Origin: Seongchinamella sediminis
Lineage (GTDB): Bacteria > Pseudomonadota > Gammaproteobacteria > Pseudomonadales > Halieaceae
DNA length: 64,000 nucleotides
Assembly (NCBI RefSeq): GCF_003457605.1
Contig: NZ_QRAN01000017.1
Location: forward strand, 1-64,000
Reading direction: 5' to 3'
The translations under genes were made by a program, and so were the position numbers. The notes beneath the pieces are model-generated. The model was not told the origin of the DNA, made no database searches, and was given only the letters and a program-made list of their open reading frames with translations. Positions 45,000-56,900 of this stretch are shown here, piece by piece. Within the stretch, counting starts at the first letter, position 1. Each line of letters starts with the position of its first letter.

Positions 45000-46397
45000 A
45001 TGAGCGAGCAACAGGACACCAGTAAACTCTGGGGCGGGCGCTTCAGTGAAGCCACTGACAGCTTTGTACAACGGTTCACCGCCTCGGTGAACTTTGACCA
45101 GCGCATGGCCGCCGAGGACATCACCGGCTCCCTGGCCCACGCTGAAATGCTGACCAGGGTCGGCGTGCTGAGTGCCGATGAACTGCAGCAGATCCAGGAC
45201 GGCCTCGCCCGGGTTCGCCAGGAAATCGAGGATGGCAGCTTCCAGTGGTCCATTGAGCTGGAAGACGTGCACATGAACATCGAGGCCCGGCTCACCGAGC
45301 TGATCGGCATCACCGGCAAGAAGCTGCACACCGGGCGCTCCCGCAACGACCAGGTGGCCACTGACATCCGTCTCTACCTGCGCGGCGCCATCGACCTGAT
45401 CGCCGCCGAGCTGACCCGGCTGCAGGCCGGCACCATCGAACTCGCCGCGGCCAATAGCGACACCATCATGCCCGGCTTCACCCACCTGCAGACCGCCCAG
45501 CCAGTCACCTTCGGCCACCATTTGCTGGCCTGGAACGAAATGCTGCAGCGGGACTACGGCCGGCTGATGGACTGCCGGGCGCGGATGAACCAGTCACCGC
45601 TGGGCGCCGCCGCCCTGGCCGGCACCACCTATCCCATCGACCGTGCGCAAACGGCTGCCGCCCTGGGCTTCGACAAGCCCACCGAGAATTCCCTGGATTC
45701 GGTTTCCGACCGGGATTTCGCCATCGAATTCAGCGCTTTCGCCGCGCTGCTGATGACCCACCTGTCGCGCATGTCGGAGGAACTGGTGGTGTGGACCTCG
45801 GCCCAGTTCTACTTTATCGAGCTGCCCGACCGTTTCTGTACCGGTTCTTCCATCATGCCGCAGAAAAAGAACCCGGATGTGCCGGAACTGGTGCGCGGCA
45901 AGGTCGGCCGGGTCAACGGTCACCTGGTATCACTGCTGACCCTGATGAAAAGCCAGCCCCTGGCCTACAACAAGGACAACCAGGAGGACAAGGAACCGCT
46001 GTTCGACACCGTCGACACGGTGCTGGACTCCCTGCGCGCCTTCGCCGACATGGTGCCGGCTATCCAGCCCCGCAAGGAACAGATGCGGGAAGCGGCGCGC
46101 TCGGGGTTTTCCACCGCCACCGACCTGGCGGATTACCTGGTGGGCCTGGGCCTGCCTTTCCGCGATGCCCACGAGGTGGTGGGCAAGGCCGTTGCCCACG
46201 GGGTTGAACAGGGCCTCGACCTGGCCGAGATGTCACTGGCTACCCTGCAGGGATTCTGCGCCGATATCGGCGAGGATGTATTCGAGGTGCTTACCCTGGA
46301 GGGTTCGGTGAGTGCGCGCAACCACACCGGTGGCACCGCGCCGGCACAGGTTGCCGCTGCCGCCGAGCGGGCCCGGGCGCTGGTGCTGGCCCGCTAG
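45000..46397 (+). CDS. argH: Argininosuccinate lyase
   Basis: This 465-residue enzyme cleaves argininosuccinate to arginine and fumarate. The superfamily signature [12 protein letters not shown] is present, along with [16 protein letters not shown] and [21 protein letters not shown] precedes ATG 45000. Its divergence from algZ matches Pseudomonas. The last bases overlap the convergent DUF3187 gene. Confidence 0.97.
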   Translation: MSEQQDTSKLWGGRFSEATDSFVQRFTASVNFDQRMAAEDITGSLAHAEMLTRVGVLSADELQQIQDGLARVRQEIEDGSFQWSIELEDVHMNIEARLTELIGITGKKLHTGRSRNDQVATDIRLYLRGAIDLIAAELTRLQAGTIELAAANSDTIMPGFTHLQTAQPVTFGHHLLAWNEMLQRDYGRLMDCRARMNQSPLGAAALAGTTYPIDRAQTAAALGFDKPTENSLDSVSDRDFAIEFSAFAALLMTHLSRMSEELVVWTSAQFYFIELPDRFCTGSSIMPQKKNPDVPELVRGKVGRVNGHLVSLLTLMKSQPLAYNKDNQEDKEPLFDTVDTVLDSLRAFADMVPAIQPRKEQMREAARSGFSTATDLADYLVGLGLPFRDAHEVVGKAVAHGVEQGLDLAEMSLATLQGFCADIGEDVFEVLTLEGSVSARNHTGGTAPAQVAAAAERARALVLAR

Positions 46398-47368
46398 CCA
46401 GCCCCGGGGCGCCAGCGCAGGCTGGCCTGGAAGGTCACGTCCGGCGCCGTTTCCACCTGGATATCCTCCACCAGACTGAGCTCCAGCGCCCAGCGCTCGG
46501 CGAAACGCCAGCGGGCGCCGACACTGAGCATGATCGCCGCCTCGCCGATGCCCTTGATCGCGCTGTCGGCGGGGGCGGCATGGGCATCTACCTGGCCCAG
46601 CAGGGACCAGGCCTGGCCGATGCGCCAGTCCACGGCCAGGCCAGCAAACCACAGGTGCTGTTCCTGGACCGTCGCTATCCGCTCGCTCTCGCCGGCGTAC
46701 AGGTAGCCCAGCTGGCCGTGCCAGCGCAAGGGCAGTGAAGCGCCGTGATAGCCACTGAAGCGCAGCGCCAGGTAGGCATCCTCGGCGCCGGAGCCGAGGA
46801 ACTCATCCTCGTCGCCGGTGGCAAACTTGTAGCCGGCCACCAGCGCCGCGGACGAATTCCGCTCGGCAAAGAACCGGTAACTGAGCGCCAGGCTGGCGTC
46901 GCCCGGTCCTGAACCGTCATCCGCCAGGGCAAAACTGTCCGGACCGGCATAGCGGTAATCCAGCAGGTCCCGTTCGACATCGGAGCGACCGCCGTCGGAC
47001 ATGCCCCAGAAGTCATGCCAGTTGTCGATTACCGAGTCCAGACTACCGCCGCTGTGCTCCAGCCAGGGCAGTTCCAGCTGCAGGTCCCAGTTATCCGCAA
47101 CAGCGTAACGGGCCTCCAGCGCCAGGCGGGCGGTCTCACCGTCGAGGTGGAGATACTCCCCCGCCGCTGCCTCCGCCACATAGTGGCTGGCGATGCTGCC
47201 GTGCAGGGCCAGGTCGAACTGCCCGGCGGGAGCTATATCCGCGCTGCGCTGGGAAGGCAGGCCCAGCAGGCCCGCCACCGGGCTCAGGTTCTTCACATAC
47301 AGCGGTTCCGCCGCCAGCGCGCCCTGGGACCCTGCCAGCACAACAGCGGACCACCACTTCATAGCCAT
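46394..47368 (-). CDS. DUF3187 family outer-membrane protein
   Basis: This 324-residue protein has a signal peptide ([19 protein letters not shown]) and an alternating aromatic/polar pattern expected of a beta-barrel, matching DUF3187 ([49 protein letters not shown]). It starts inside the end of cyaY on the same strand, so the two are translationally close. Function unknown; a small outer-membrane channel or lipid-related role is guesswork. Confidence 0.85.
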   Translation of the reverse strand: MAMKWWSAVVLAGSQGALAAEPLYVKNLSPVAGLLGLPSQRSADIAPAGQFDLALHGSIASHYVAEAAAGEYLHLDGETARLALEARYAVADNWDLQLELPWLEHSGGSLDSVIDNWHDFWGMSDGGRSDVERDLLDYRYAGPDSFALADDGSGPGDASLALSYRFFAERNSSAALVAGYKFATGDEDEFLGSGAEDAYLALRFSGYHGASLPLRWHGQLGYLYAGESERIATVQEQHLWFAGLAVDWRIGQAWSLLGQVDAHAAPADSAIKGIGEAAIMLSVGARWRFAERWALELSLVEDIQVETAPDVTFQASLRWRPGAG

Positions 47369-47682
47369 TGGAAATCGATTTCCCCCTGGGATTTCATCTG
47401 CTCCACCACAAAAGGGCGGAACAGGCTGCCATCGCGCGTGTTGCGCCAGTCAGCGGCGGCATGGTCGTACTCGTAATGGAAACCACCGGCACGGGCGGCG
47501 AACCAGAGCTGGCGCACCGGCGGCTGGCGGCTGAACACCATGGTGCTGCCGTTCTCGAACTTGACCGTCAGCACGCCGCCGCCGGTCTCGTAGTCGAGGT
47601 CACTGTCGACCTCATCCAGGGCCAGCTCCATGGCCTCAAAGGTCTGGTCCACCAACTCGCCGTACTCTGCTTCAGAAATCAC
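47359..47682 (-). CDS. cyaY: Iron-sulfur assembly protein CyaY (frataxin)
   Basis: This 107-residue frataxin homologue begins MISEAEYGELVDQTFEAMEL, with the acidic ridge (LDEVDSDLDYE) that binds iron, the strands GVLTVKFENGSTMVFSRQPP and QLWFAARAGGFHYEY, and the end motif DGSLFRPFVVEQM. It is divergent from lptM-lysA-dapF, the order common to gammaproteobacteria. Confidence 0.95.
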   Translation of the reverse strand: MISEAEYGELVDQTFEAMELALDEVDSDLDYETGGGVLTVKFENGSTMVFSRQPPVRQLWFAARAGGFHYEYDHAAADWRNTRDGSLFRPFVVEQMKSQGEIDFQWL

Positions 47683-47749
47683 GTCAACTCATCCAGCCTG
47701 TAACCAGCGCACATAATACGGGCTGCTCGCACGGCTTACTACCGGCAGG

Positions 47750-47755
47750 TATAAT
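47750..47755 (+). promoter_or_regulatory. -10 element of lptM-lysA-dapF
   Basis: A perfect TATAAT lies 20 bp before the lptM ATG. No good -35 is seen at the usual spacing. Confidence 0.45.
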
Positions 47756-47775
47756 CCCCGCTTTTGCACCCTGGA

Positions 47776-47931
47776 ATGCCCATGCGCTATATCGCCACTT
47801 TGACGCTGCTGGTACTGCTGGGCGGCTGCGGCCAGACTGGCCCCCTGTACCTGCCCGGCGAGGAGCCCGAGCCCCGCAGCCGCGGCAGCGCCAGCGACAA
47901 CCGCGAGGAGCCCCTGCCCGAGGGCATGTAA
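47776..47931 (+). CDS. lptM: Small lipoprotein LptM (YifL-like)
   Basis: This 51-residue lipoprotein has the signal MPMRYIATLTLLVLLGGCG with lipobox LGGC, then the conserved QTGPLYLP and a short polar, acidic tail. LptM assists disulfide maturation of LptD in lipopolysaccharide transport in E. coli. ATG 47776 or ATG 47782 may be used. It ends 16 bp before the lysA start, the typical place. Confidence 0.9.
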   Translation: MPMRYIATLTLLVLLGGCGQTGPLYLPGEEPEPRSRGSASDNREEPLPEGM

Positions 47932-47947
47932 CCCTATGAGACAGAGC

Positions 47948-49198
47948 ATGGAATATTTCCCCTATCGGGATGGCGAACTGCACGCCGAGAACACCCCTGT
48001 CAGCGCGATTGCCGAGCGCTTTGACACGCCCTGCTACGTGTATTCCCGAGCCGCCCTGGAAAATGCCTTCCGCGAATACCAGCAGGCCCTGGCGGGCTGC
48101 GATCACCTGATCTGTTACGCAGTGAAAGCCAACTCCAACCTGGCGGTACTCGATACCCTCGCCCGCCTGGGTGCCGGCTTCGACATTGTCTCCCTCGGTG
48201 AACTGGAACGGGTGGTTGCCGCCGGTGGCGACCCCGGCAAAATCGTGTTTTCCGGGGTCGGCAAGAAGCCCCTGGAAATGGCGCGGGCGCTGGAACTGGA
48301 TATCGCCTGTTTCAACCTGGAGTCGGCGGCGGAACTGGAGGTGCTGGCGGGCGTGGCGGCCCAGCTGGCAAAGACAGCCCGCGTGTCGGTGCGGGTGAAC
48401 CCCGACGTGGACGCCAATACCCACCCCTACATCTCCACCGGGCTCAAGGAGAACAAGTTCGGCGTCACCATGGATGAGGCCCTGGCGGTGTACCGGCGGG
48501 CCGCGGAACTGCCGTTCATCGAGGTGGTGGGCGTCGACTGCCACATTGGCTCCCAGCTGACCCAGATCAGCCCCTTCATCGACGCCCTCCAACGCCTGCT
48601 GGCGCTGGTGGACACCCTGGCGGATGAGGGCATTGCGCTGCGTCACCTGGACCTCGGCGGTGGCCTCGGCGTCTGCTACCAGGACGAGCAGCCGCCAACG
48701 ATCGCCGACTACATCGCCGCGCTGCGCGCGGAACTGGGGGAGCGGCCGCTCACCCTGGTATTTGAACCCGGACGCTCGATTGCCGCCAATGCCGGCCTGC
48801 TGCTCACCCGGGTGGAGTACCTGAAAAGAACCCCGGAACACAATTTCGCCCTGGTGGACGCCGCCATGAACGACATGCTGCGCCCGGCCCTCTACCAGGC
48901 CTGGATGGATATTCGCACGACCCAGGAGCAGGTCGACGCGGCGGTCGAATGCTGGGACGTGGTGGGCCCGGTCTGCGAAACCGGCGACTTTCTCGGCAAG
49001 CAGCGCCAGCTGGCCCTCCGCCAGGGCGACCTGCTGGCGCTGTCGGGTGCCGGGGCCTACGGCTTTACCATGAGTTCCAATTACAACAGCCGGCCGCGGG
49101 CCGCCGAAGTCATGGTCGACGGCGACGCCGTTCACCTGGTGCGGGAGCGGGAGTCCCTGGCTGATATCATACGCGGTGAGCACCGCCTGCCGAACTGA
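47948..49198 (+). CDS. lysA: Diaminopimelate decarboxylase
   Basis: This 416-residue PLP enzyme makes lysine from meso-diaminopimelate. The Lys Schiff base is in [47 protein letters not shown] and the Cys in [12 protein letters not shown] are all present. ATG 47948 gives the family N-terminus [17 protein letters not shown] 47936 would add four residues. Confidence 0.96.
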   Translation: MEYFPYRDGELHAENTPVSAIAERFDTPCYVYSRAALENAFREYQQALAGCDHLICYAVKANSNLAVLDTLARLGAGFDIVSLGELERVVAAGGDPGKIVFSGVGKKPLEMARALELDIACFNLESAAELEVLAGVAAQLAKTARVSVRVNPDVDANTHPYISTGLKENKFGVTMDEALAVYRRAAELPFIEVVGVDCHIGSQLTQISPFIDALQRLLALVDTLADEGIALRHLDLGGGLGVCYQDEQPPTIADYIAALRAELGERPLTLVFEPGRSIAANAGLLLTRVEYLKRTPEHNFALVDAAMNDMLRPALYQAWMDIRTTQEQVDAAVECWDVVGPVCETGDFLGKQRQLALRQGDLLALSGAGAYGFTMSSNYNSRPRAAEVMVDGDAVHLVRERESLADIIRGEHRLPN

Positions 49199-49200
49199 CC

Positions 49201-50031
49201 ATGCTACTGAAATTCACCAAAATGCACGGCGCGGGCAATGACTTTGTGGTCATCGACCTGATCAGCCAGCGCTGCAAGCTGCGTTCCCGCGACATCCGCA
49301 AACTGGCGGACCGTCACTTTGGCGTGGGTTGCGATCAGGTGCTGGTGGTGGAGCCCCCGGGCAGCCCGGATGTCGACTTCCGCTACCGGATTTACAACGC
49401 CGATGGCGGCGAAGTGGAGCAGTGCGGTAATGGCGCCCGCTGTTTCGCCCGCTTTGTGCGCGATAAAAAGCTGACCAACAAGCGGCTTATTACGGTGGAA
49501 ACCGCCGCCGGCGTGATCGAGCTGCGGATGCGCGACAATCACCGGGTCGAGGTCAACATGGGCGCCCCGGCGCTGACCCCCGCGGATATTCCCTTCGACG
49601 CGGCGCAGCAGGCAGAGAGCTATTCCCTGGAGGTGGGCGACCACAACCTGGAAATCGGCGCCGTCTCCATGGGCAACCCCCACGCGATTACCCGGGTGGA
49701 CGAGGTGGCCGCGGTGGATATCGGGCACCTGGGGCCATTGATCGAGAATCACCCCCGCTTCCCCGAGCGGGTCAACGCCGGTTTTATGGAGCTGGTGTCC
49801 GACAGCGAAATTAACCTGCGGGTCTTCGAGCGCGGCGTCGGCGAGACCCTGGCCTGCGGCACCGGCGCCTGCGCCGCGGTTGTGTACGGATTATCCCGCG
49901 GCTGGCTGCGCGATACCGTGACAGTTAATCTTCCTGGCGGTAAGCTGTCCATATCGTGGGCCGGCCCGGGCCAGCCCGTGATCATGACCGGCCCCACCGC
50001 ATCGGTATTCGAGGGCACGATAAGAATTTGA
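49201..50031 (+). CDS. dapF: Diaminopimelate epimerase
   Basis: This 276-residue epimerase interconverts LL- and meso-diaminopimelate. Catalytic cysteines are in [13 protein letters not shown] and [11 protein letters not shown]; the N-terminus [16 protein letters not shown] is typical. It begins two bases after the lysA stop. Confidence 0.97.
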   Translation: MLLKFTKMHGAGNDFVVIDLISQRCKLRSRDIRKLADRHFGVGCDQVLVVEPPGSPDVDFRYRIYNADGGEVEQCGNGARCFARFVRDKKLTNKRLITVETAAGVIELRMRDNHRVEVNMGAPALTPADIPFDAAQQAESYSLEVGDHNLEIGAVSMGNPHAITRVDEVAAVDIGHLGPLIENHPRFPERVNAGFMELVSDSEINLRVFERGVGETLACGTGACAAVVYGLSRGWLRDTVTVNLPGGKLSISWAGPGQPVIMTGPTASVFEGTIRI

Positions 50032-50092
50032 GGCGGCCAGCGCCTCTTTCCGGGCACGGCTGACGCCGCCGGCAGACCAGGGGAGAAAAACC

Positions 50093-50779
50093 ATGTCTAA
50101 TGATCAGGCCGAGGCGCTTGCCGCCGTGCCGCAACTCAGCGATGAGCAGGTGCGCGACTACCTCAAGCACAACGGTGACTTCCTGCAGCGCAATCCGGAC
50201 ATGCTGGATCACCTGCACATATCCCATGCCTCCGGCAGCGCCGTATCCCTGGTGGAAAAGCAGGTCAGCGTGCTGCGCGAGCGCAACATCGACATGCGCC
50301 ACCGGCTCGCCACCCTGACCAGAAACGCCCGCGACAATGACCTGCTCTACGAGCAGACCCGCCGCCTGGTGCTGGCGCTGCTGGACGCCGACAGCGTCGA
50401 GGCGCTGTACGCGGCGTTCATGGACGCCATGAACAGCGATTTCAAGGTCGGCTACGCCAGTATGATCCTGTTCGGCGCAGCTGAAGCCGGCCAGGCCTGC
50501 CGCATCGAGCCCGAGGAAAAGGCCAGGGGCGAGATCGGCGCGCTGCTGCAGGGGCGCAAGCCGGTGTGCGGCGTGCTGCGCAAGGAAGAACTCGCCTACC
50601 TGTTCCCGGATGCCGGCGAGGTCGGCTCGGCGGCGCTGATGCCACTGGCCAACGGCGCGGCGCTGGGGCTGATTGCGGTGGGCAGCGCCGACGCCAACCG
50701 CTACAGCAGTACCATGGGCACCCTGTTCCTCACCCATATCGCCGATGTCATTGTCCGCCTCCTGCCGCGACTCCGGTAA
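50093..50779 (+). CDS. DUF484 family protein (YigA-like, GAF fold)
   Basis: This 228-residue DUF484 protein has an N-terminal helical part (VRDYLKHNGDFLQRNPDML), a coiled coil (about 45-80) and a GAF-like domain (about 85-225). It always seems to lie between dapF and xerC, but its function is unknown. GGGGAG precedes ATG 50093. Confidence 0.9.
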   Translation: MSNDQAEALAAVPQLSDEQVRDYLKHNGDFLQRNPDMLDHLHISHASGSAVSLVEKQVSVLRERNIDMRHRLATLTRNARDNDLLYEQTRRLVLALLDADSVEALYAAFMDAMNSDFKVGYASMILFGAAEAGQACRIEPEEKARGEIGALLQGRKPVCGVLRKEELAYLFPDAGEVGSAALMPLANGAALGLIAVGSADANRYSSTMGTLFLTHIADVIVRLLPRLR

Positions 50780-50785
50780 ACGGGT

Positions 50786-51703
50786 GTGAGCACCCCCCTG
50801 GCGGACGACTGCGCAGCGTTTATCGATTACCTGCGGGACGTGCGCCAGCTGTCGCCGCACACGCTGGACAACTACCGGCGCGATCTCGCCTCCCTGCAGC
50901 AGTACTGCGAAAGCAACAAGCGGTCCAGCGCCCGCGACCTCGACGAGGCGGATATTCGCGCCTGGGTCAGCCTGCTGCATCGCCGCGGCCTGGCGGGCAG
51001 CAGCATCCAGCGCAGCCTGTCGGCGACGCGTTCCTTTTTCAACTACCTGGGCCGGGTAAATGGCCATCCGCGCAATCCCGCCGCCAGCGTACAGGCCCCG
51101 CGCAAACCCCGGAAACTGCCGCGCACCCTGGACGCCGACCAGGTGGACCGCTACCTGCAGTTTGCCGACCAGGGGCCGACCGCGTTGCGGGACCGGGCCA
51201 TGGCAGAACTGTTTTACTCCTCGGGCCTGCGGCTGGCCGAACTGAGCTCGGTCAATATCGACGATATCGACCGCAGCGCCCGCCTGCTGACCGTAACCGG
51301 CAAGGGCAACAAGACCCGCACCGTACCCGTGGGCAAGGCCGCGCTGGACGCCATCGACCAGTGGCTCAGTGTGCGCCCGCAAGCAGCGAGCGACGGTGAT
51401 GATGCCGCCAGGGCCCTGTTCACCAGCAACCGTGGCCAGCGCATCAGTGTGCGCAACATCCAGGCCCGGCTGAAGCTGCAGGGGCGTAAATCCGGCATGC
51501 ACCAGGACGTGCACCCGCACATGTTGCGGCACTCCTTCGCCAGCCACATGCTGGAATCCTCCGGCGACCTGCGGGCGGTGCAGGAACTGCTGGGGCACGC
51601 CAATATCTCCACCACCCAGATATACACCCACCTTGACTTCCAGCACCTGGCCAAGGTGTACGACGCCGCCCACCCCCGGGCGCGGCGGCGCAAGCGCGAC
51701 TAG
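50786..51703 (+). CDS. xerC: Tyrosine recombinase XerC
   Basis: This 305-residue recombinase resolves chromosome dimers at dif with XerD. It has the SAM-like N-terminal domain (about 1-90), catalytic Arg in [13 protein letters not shown], Lys in VTGKGNKTR, HxxR in [13 protein letters not shown], His/Trp-position residue in [14 protein letters not shown] and the nucleophile Tyr in that segment. It starts with GTG six bases after the DUF484 stop. Confidence 0.96.
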   Translation: MSTPLADDCAAFIDYLRDVRQLSPHTLDNYRRDLASLQQYCESNKRSSARDLDEADIRAWVSLLHRRGLAGSSIQRSLSATRSFFNYLGRVNGHPRNPAASVQAPRKPRKLPRTLDADQVDRYLQFADQGPTALRDRAMAELFYSSGLRLAELSSVNIDDIDRSARLLTVTGKGNKTRTVPVGKAALDAIDQWLSVRPQAASDGDDAARALFTSNRGQRISVRNIQARLKLQGRKSGMHQDVHPHMLRHSFASHMLESSGDLRAVQELLGHANISTTQIYTHLDFQHLAKVYDAAHPRARRRKRD

Positions 51704-51728
51704 TCTCCTGACCGGGTAATTCGCTGAC

Positions 51729-52436
51729 ATGGCCATCAAGGTAATCACTTTCGACCTGGACAACACCCTCTGGGATGTGGACCCGGCCCTCATCCGCGCC
51801 GAGGAAGCCCAGCGCCGCTGGCTGCTGGAACACCGCCCCGGGGCCATTGAGAACTACGATCACCAGGGACTGTGGGAATTCAAGAAGTCACTGTGGCAGC
51901 GCCACCCGGAGCTGCTGCACAATGTCAGCGCCATGCGCCGGCAAATGCTGCTGGAACTGCAGCTGGCTGCCGGCTACCCGCAGCACCAGGCACTGGACGG
52001 GGCCAGGCAGGCCTTCGATGTGTTTCTCAATGAACGCCACCGGGTACAACTCTACGAGCAGGCGCTGGACGTACTGGGGCGACTGGCCAGCCAGTTCAGC
52101 CTTGGGGCCCTGACCAACGGCAATGCCGATATCTACAAGACCGACGCCGGGGAGTATTTCGACTTCGCCTTTCTGGCGGAGGAATGTGGCGCCAGCAAAC
52201 CGGCGCCGGACATGTTTCACGCCGCCATTGCAAGGTCCGGGGCCGCCGCCCACGAGATCGTCCACGTCGGCGACAACCCCGAGCACGATATCAGGGGGGC
52301 ACTGGAGGTCGGCATGTACACCGTGTGGATAAACCTGAAGCGGGAACCCTGGCCCGGCGGCCCGCAGGCCCACCAGGAAGTCAACGAGCTGGCGCAGCTG
52401 CCGGACGCTATCACCGCCATCCAGGCACTGCCCTGA
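51729..52436 (+). CDS. yigB: HAD-superfamily hydrolase (YigB type)
   Basis: This 235-residue phosphatase has HAD motifs I FDLDNTLWDVD, II ALTNGNAD, III Lys in GASKPAPDMF and IV HVGDNPEHDIRGA. E. coli YigB, which holds the same place after xerC, dephosphorylates FMN and a riboflavin precursor. The capping domain is helical (about 15-95). Convergent with the P-II gene. Confidence 0.9.
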   Translation: MAIKVITFDLDNTLWDVDPALIRAEEAQRRWLLEHRPGAIENYDHQGLWEFKKSLWQRHPELLHNVSAMRRQMLLELQLAAGYPQHQALDGARQAFDVFLNERHRVQLYEQALDVLGRLASQFSLGALTNGNADIYKTDAGEYFDFAFLAEECGASKPAPDMFHAAIARSGAAAHEIVHVGDNPEHDIRGALEVGMYTVWINLKREPWPGGPQAHQEVNELAQLPDAITAIQALP

Positions 52437-52485
52437 GCCTCACCGCGCTGTTTGCCAGCGCTCCGGCGGGCCGGGTGACCAGGCC

Positions 52486-52890
<405 letters not shown>

Positions 52891-53934
52891 TCACTGCGGT
52901 GGCATTATCCTGTCGCCGGGAGCGACCCCGGAAATCACTTCTACCCTGCCCTCCCCGTCGGGCTGGCCGAGGCGGACGAACCGCCTGACCACCCCCGCCT
53001 CGGCGGCGACCCAGACCACATTCAGCTGGCCCACTTCCGCCACCCGGTCCTCGGGCACCAGCATGCGGCTGCGCTCGCCCGCGGGCACCTGGACCCGGGC
53101 GTACATGCCGGGCAGCAGGTCGCGCCCCGCCGGCAGCGAGGCCTTGATCAGGAAGTTCCTGGCGCCGGGATCGGCGGCGGGCACGATTTCCTCGATGGTG
53201 GCGGCGTAGGACTTCTGCGCCGAGGGCACGTCCACCTGCAGCACCTGCCCCGTTTGCAGCGCCAGCGCCAGCTGTTCCCGCACCCGGGCCTCCACCCACA
53301 GGGAGAAAGGATTGTACAGGGACAGCAATTTGCTTCCCGGAGAGGCGGTATCACCGGGCTCGGCAAAACGGTCAACCACCCTGCCGGCGATCGGCGAGCG
53401 GATTTCGCTGAAACCAACAGCAGCCTGGGCCTCTTCCAGCGCCTGGCGCGCCGACGACAGGTCAGCCTGCAGTGACGCGGCGTCAGCACGGGCCGCATCG
53501 CGGTCGGCAACCGCGATCAGCCCGCGCTGGTGCAGTTCCTCGGCCCGTTTCAGGTTCTGCTTCGCCTCCCGCAACCGCGCTTCCACCGAGCGTACCCGGT
53601 CAGCGGCCTGCCGGGCCCGGGCCTCGAGGTCGGTTTTTTCCAGCTCCAGCAGCAGCTGGCCCTGTTCCACGTAATCACCGGCGCGAACATGAATCCGGGT
53701 AATCCGTGCCAGCAGGCGGGAGGAGATAATCGTCGCCTCCCGGGCTTCCACCGAGGCGGGCAGGCTCTCGCTGACTCCGCCCCGGACCAGTTCGACAGCG
53801 ACCGCGGCGGAGTCATCCACCGCCGCGGGTGTGGCGATACCGGGCTCTATCTTGTCATCGAAGTACCCCGCCATCAGTGCCACCAGCAACAGCAGGCCGA
53901 TGATTGCCACCACGGGCAGCAGCAGTTTTTTCAT
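52891..53934 (-). CDS. RND efflux periplasmic adaptor
   Basis: This 347-residue membrane-fusion protein has an N-terminal anchor (MKKLLLPVVAIIGLLLLVALM), a lipoyl/barrel half (IIISRLLARITRIHVRAGDYV-type turn), a coiled coil (about 95-165), IRSPIAGRVVDRFAEPGDTA and a membrane-proximal domain. GAGGA lies nine bases before ATG 53934, within the end of the permease gene, so translation is coupled. It is last in the arsR-DUF2892-permease-adaptor operon. No outer-membrane factor gene is adjacent. Confidence 0.92.
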   Translation of the reverse strand: MKKLLLPVVAIIGLLLLVALMAGYFDDKIEPGIATPAAVDDSAAVAVELVRGGVSESLPASVEAREATIISSRLLARITRIHVRAGDYVEQGQLLLELEKTDLEARARQAADRVRSVEARLREAKQNLKRAEELHQRGLIAVADRDAARADAASLQADLSSARQALEEAQAAVGFSEIRSPIAGRVVDRFAEPGDTASPGSKLLSLYNPFSLWVEARVREQLALALQTGQVLQVDVPSAQKSYAATIEEIVPAADPGARNFLIKASLPAGRDLLPGMYARVQVPAGERSRMLVPEDRVAEVGQLNVVWVAAEAGVVRRFVRLGQPDGEGRVEVISGVAPGDRIMPPQ

Positions 53935-53936
53935 GA

Positions 53937-56900
53937 TCACACGTCCTCTGGCGGCGCGCTTGCGGCCGCCGCCTGCAGCTCAGGTTTATCGAACACCAGC
54001 AGATAGACAATCGGCACCACGACCAGGGTAAAGGCGGTGGAGGCGACGATGCCGAAGATAATCGCCAGCGCCAGTCCGGCAAACACCGGGTCCAGGGTAA
54101 TGATCAGGTTGCCGAGCAGGGTGGTACCGGCGGTCAGCAGCACCGGCCGCATCCGCACCGAGCCCGCCTGCAGCAGGGCATCGCGGATTGAGGCGCCGGC
54201 CTCCCTGGCCTGGGAGATGAACTCCACCAGGATCAGCGAGTTGCGCACCACAATACCGGCCAGCGCTATCATGCCGATCATTGCCGTGGCCGTGAACAGC
54301 ACCGGTTCCGGCGCCCCGGCGATCCAGCGCTCGCCAAACTGGTTCATCAACCAGAAGCCGGGCATGATGCCAATCACCGTCAACGGAATCGACAGCATGA
54401 TAATCAGCGACAGGGAGCTCGACGCTGTCTGCACCCGCAGCACGAAAAAGATGGCCAGCAACGCAAAAGCGTAACCCAGGCCCATGTCGCGGAACACGTC
54501 CTTGGTAATGCGCCACTCACCCTCCCCGGTCCACTGGACGTCGGTACCCTCGGGCAGCGACCAGCCGTCGCCGGCACCACTGCTGAGGAAGGTGCGGTCC
54601 TGCCAGTCATCGCCAGCGCCGGGCGCCGCGCCCATGTCGGCGTGGACATCGGCAATAATCTCGGCGGGTGTGCGCCCGTTCAGCTCCGCCATCACGTAGA
54701 CCACCGGACGCAAGTCCTTGCGATGGATCATGGTGTCGGCGGGGCCATGCTCGAAATCGCCCAGTTCCCCGATTGCCGCCAGCGGCTGGGGCGCCACCTC
54801 CAGGCCCTGGGCGGTGGTCGACTTGGCCACTCCCTGCCGGCCCCTGACCAGCAGGCGTTTGAAATCATGCTCGGACAAGCGGTGCCGGGGATCCAGGCGC
54901 AACTCCATGGGCAGCGGACGGGCTTCGCGCTCCAGCTGCAGGTAGCCCGCCACATAGCCCTCATTGGCCATGGCCAGGGTTTGCGCCACATCATCGGCGG
55001 CAATTCCGGACAGCGCCGCCTTCTGCCGGTCGGTAACGAAGCGCCGCCGCTCGCGGTCGGCTTCCATGGTGGAGTCGATTTCCACCACGTGGGCCTCGCG
55101 GCCCAGGCGCTCCATCAGCGCGCGGGCGGCCTCTTTCTGGGTCTCGTAGGGGGTGAGGGCATCCGCGTAGATTTCTGCCACCAGGGTACTGAGTACCGGC
55201 GGGCCGGGGGGAACTTCCACCACTTTCACGCTGATCCCGCCGCGGTTAAACGGCTCCAGTAACTGCCGCAGCCGCAGCACCAGGCCGTGGGACTGGTGCT
55301 CGCGCCGGGTTTTGTCGGCCAGGGTGATCCGCAGGTCGCCCAGGTGTGGCCCGATGCGCTGGTAGTAGCGGCGCACCATGCCGTTGAAGTCAATCGCCGA
55401 GGGTACGCCGACAAACGCGGCCACCGCCTGCACTTCCGGCACCCGGGTCACTGTCTCGGCCACCTCGCGCGCCAGGGCCGCGGTCTGCTCCAGGCTGGCG
55501 CTCTCGGGCATATCGATCAACACCTGCACTTCGTTCTTGTTGTCGAAGGGCAGCAGCTTCAGCGGCACCAGCCGGAATACCGGTAGCGCGGCGGTGACCA
55601 GGAACAGCCCCAGCACCGCCCACAGGACCAGTTTGGCCAGCTTGCGGTTATCCAATAGCGGCGCCATGAACCGGGCATAGGGGCCTTCGCTGACACTGGT
55701 CACCTGCGCCACGGGCTGCGCCTGCAGCAGGCGGCTGGCCAGCCAGGGAGTCACCAGGAAGGCCACCAGGGTAGAAGTAATCACGCTGGCGGGCACGTTG
55801 AAGGCCATAGGCGCCATGTAGGGGCCCATCATGCCGGTAATGCCCGCCAGCGGCAGGAAGGCGAAGATAATGGTGACGGTGGACAGGATCAGCGGGATGC
55901 GGATTTCCGCCATGGCGGCCACCACCCGGTCGCCGACGGAGAGATCGCCACGGCCCATAAAGCGGGAAATGTTATCGACGCCGGTAATGGGGTCGTCCAC
56001 CAGCAGGCCCAGGGAGAGAATCAGGGCAAACAGGGTGACCCGGTTGATGGTGTAGCCCAGGGCCATGTCCAGGGCCAGGGTAATGCCATAACAAATGGGC
56101 ACCGCCAGGCCCACCACCAGCGCCGGCCGCCAGCCGAGGAAGACGCCGATAAACACCACCACGGTAAAAATGGCGAAGCCCAGGCTGGTACTGAGGTTGT
56201 TGACCTTCTCATCGGCGGTCTGGCCGTAGTCGCGCAGCACTTCCACCTGTACTTCCGGTGGCAGCAGTTCACGCTGCATTCTGCCCATGGCCTGGTGCAC
56301 GGCCTCGGCCACCGACACCGCGTTGGAGCCGCGCTGCTTGGCCACCGAGATGGCCACCATCGGCCGGTCGCTGGCGGCGCCCCGCGGGTGCTGGGGTGCG
56401 AAGCCGATCCAGGTATAGCTCTCCGCCTCGGCGGGACCGTCCACCACCCGGGCCACATCGCGCAGGTATACCGGGGCGCCGTCGACGACGTTCACCACCA
56501 GGCCCTGCAGTTCACCCACGCTGCGGATCACATCGCCGGCCTCCAGCAGCACCGAGCCATTGCTCACGGTCAAACCACCGGCGTCACGCAGCACATTGGA
56601 AACCGACAGGGCCATGACCACGTCCTGGGCGGTGGTATTGCGGGCACCCATGCTTTCCGGATCGATCAGGATGCGCACCGTGCGCGGCCGGCCGCCGATC
56701 ACGTTGACTTCGCTGGTGGCGGGGATGGCCTGCAGGAAGGTGGACACTTCATCCGCCAGCCGGCGCAGCTCGAAGTCGTCGTAACGCTGCGGGTCCTCGC
56801 TCCACAGCGCCAGCATCACAATGGGCACGTCGTCCACTTCCACCGGCCGCAACATCCAGTTGCTGACCACCGGCGGCATTCGATGCTGGTTGGAATAGAG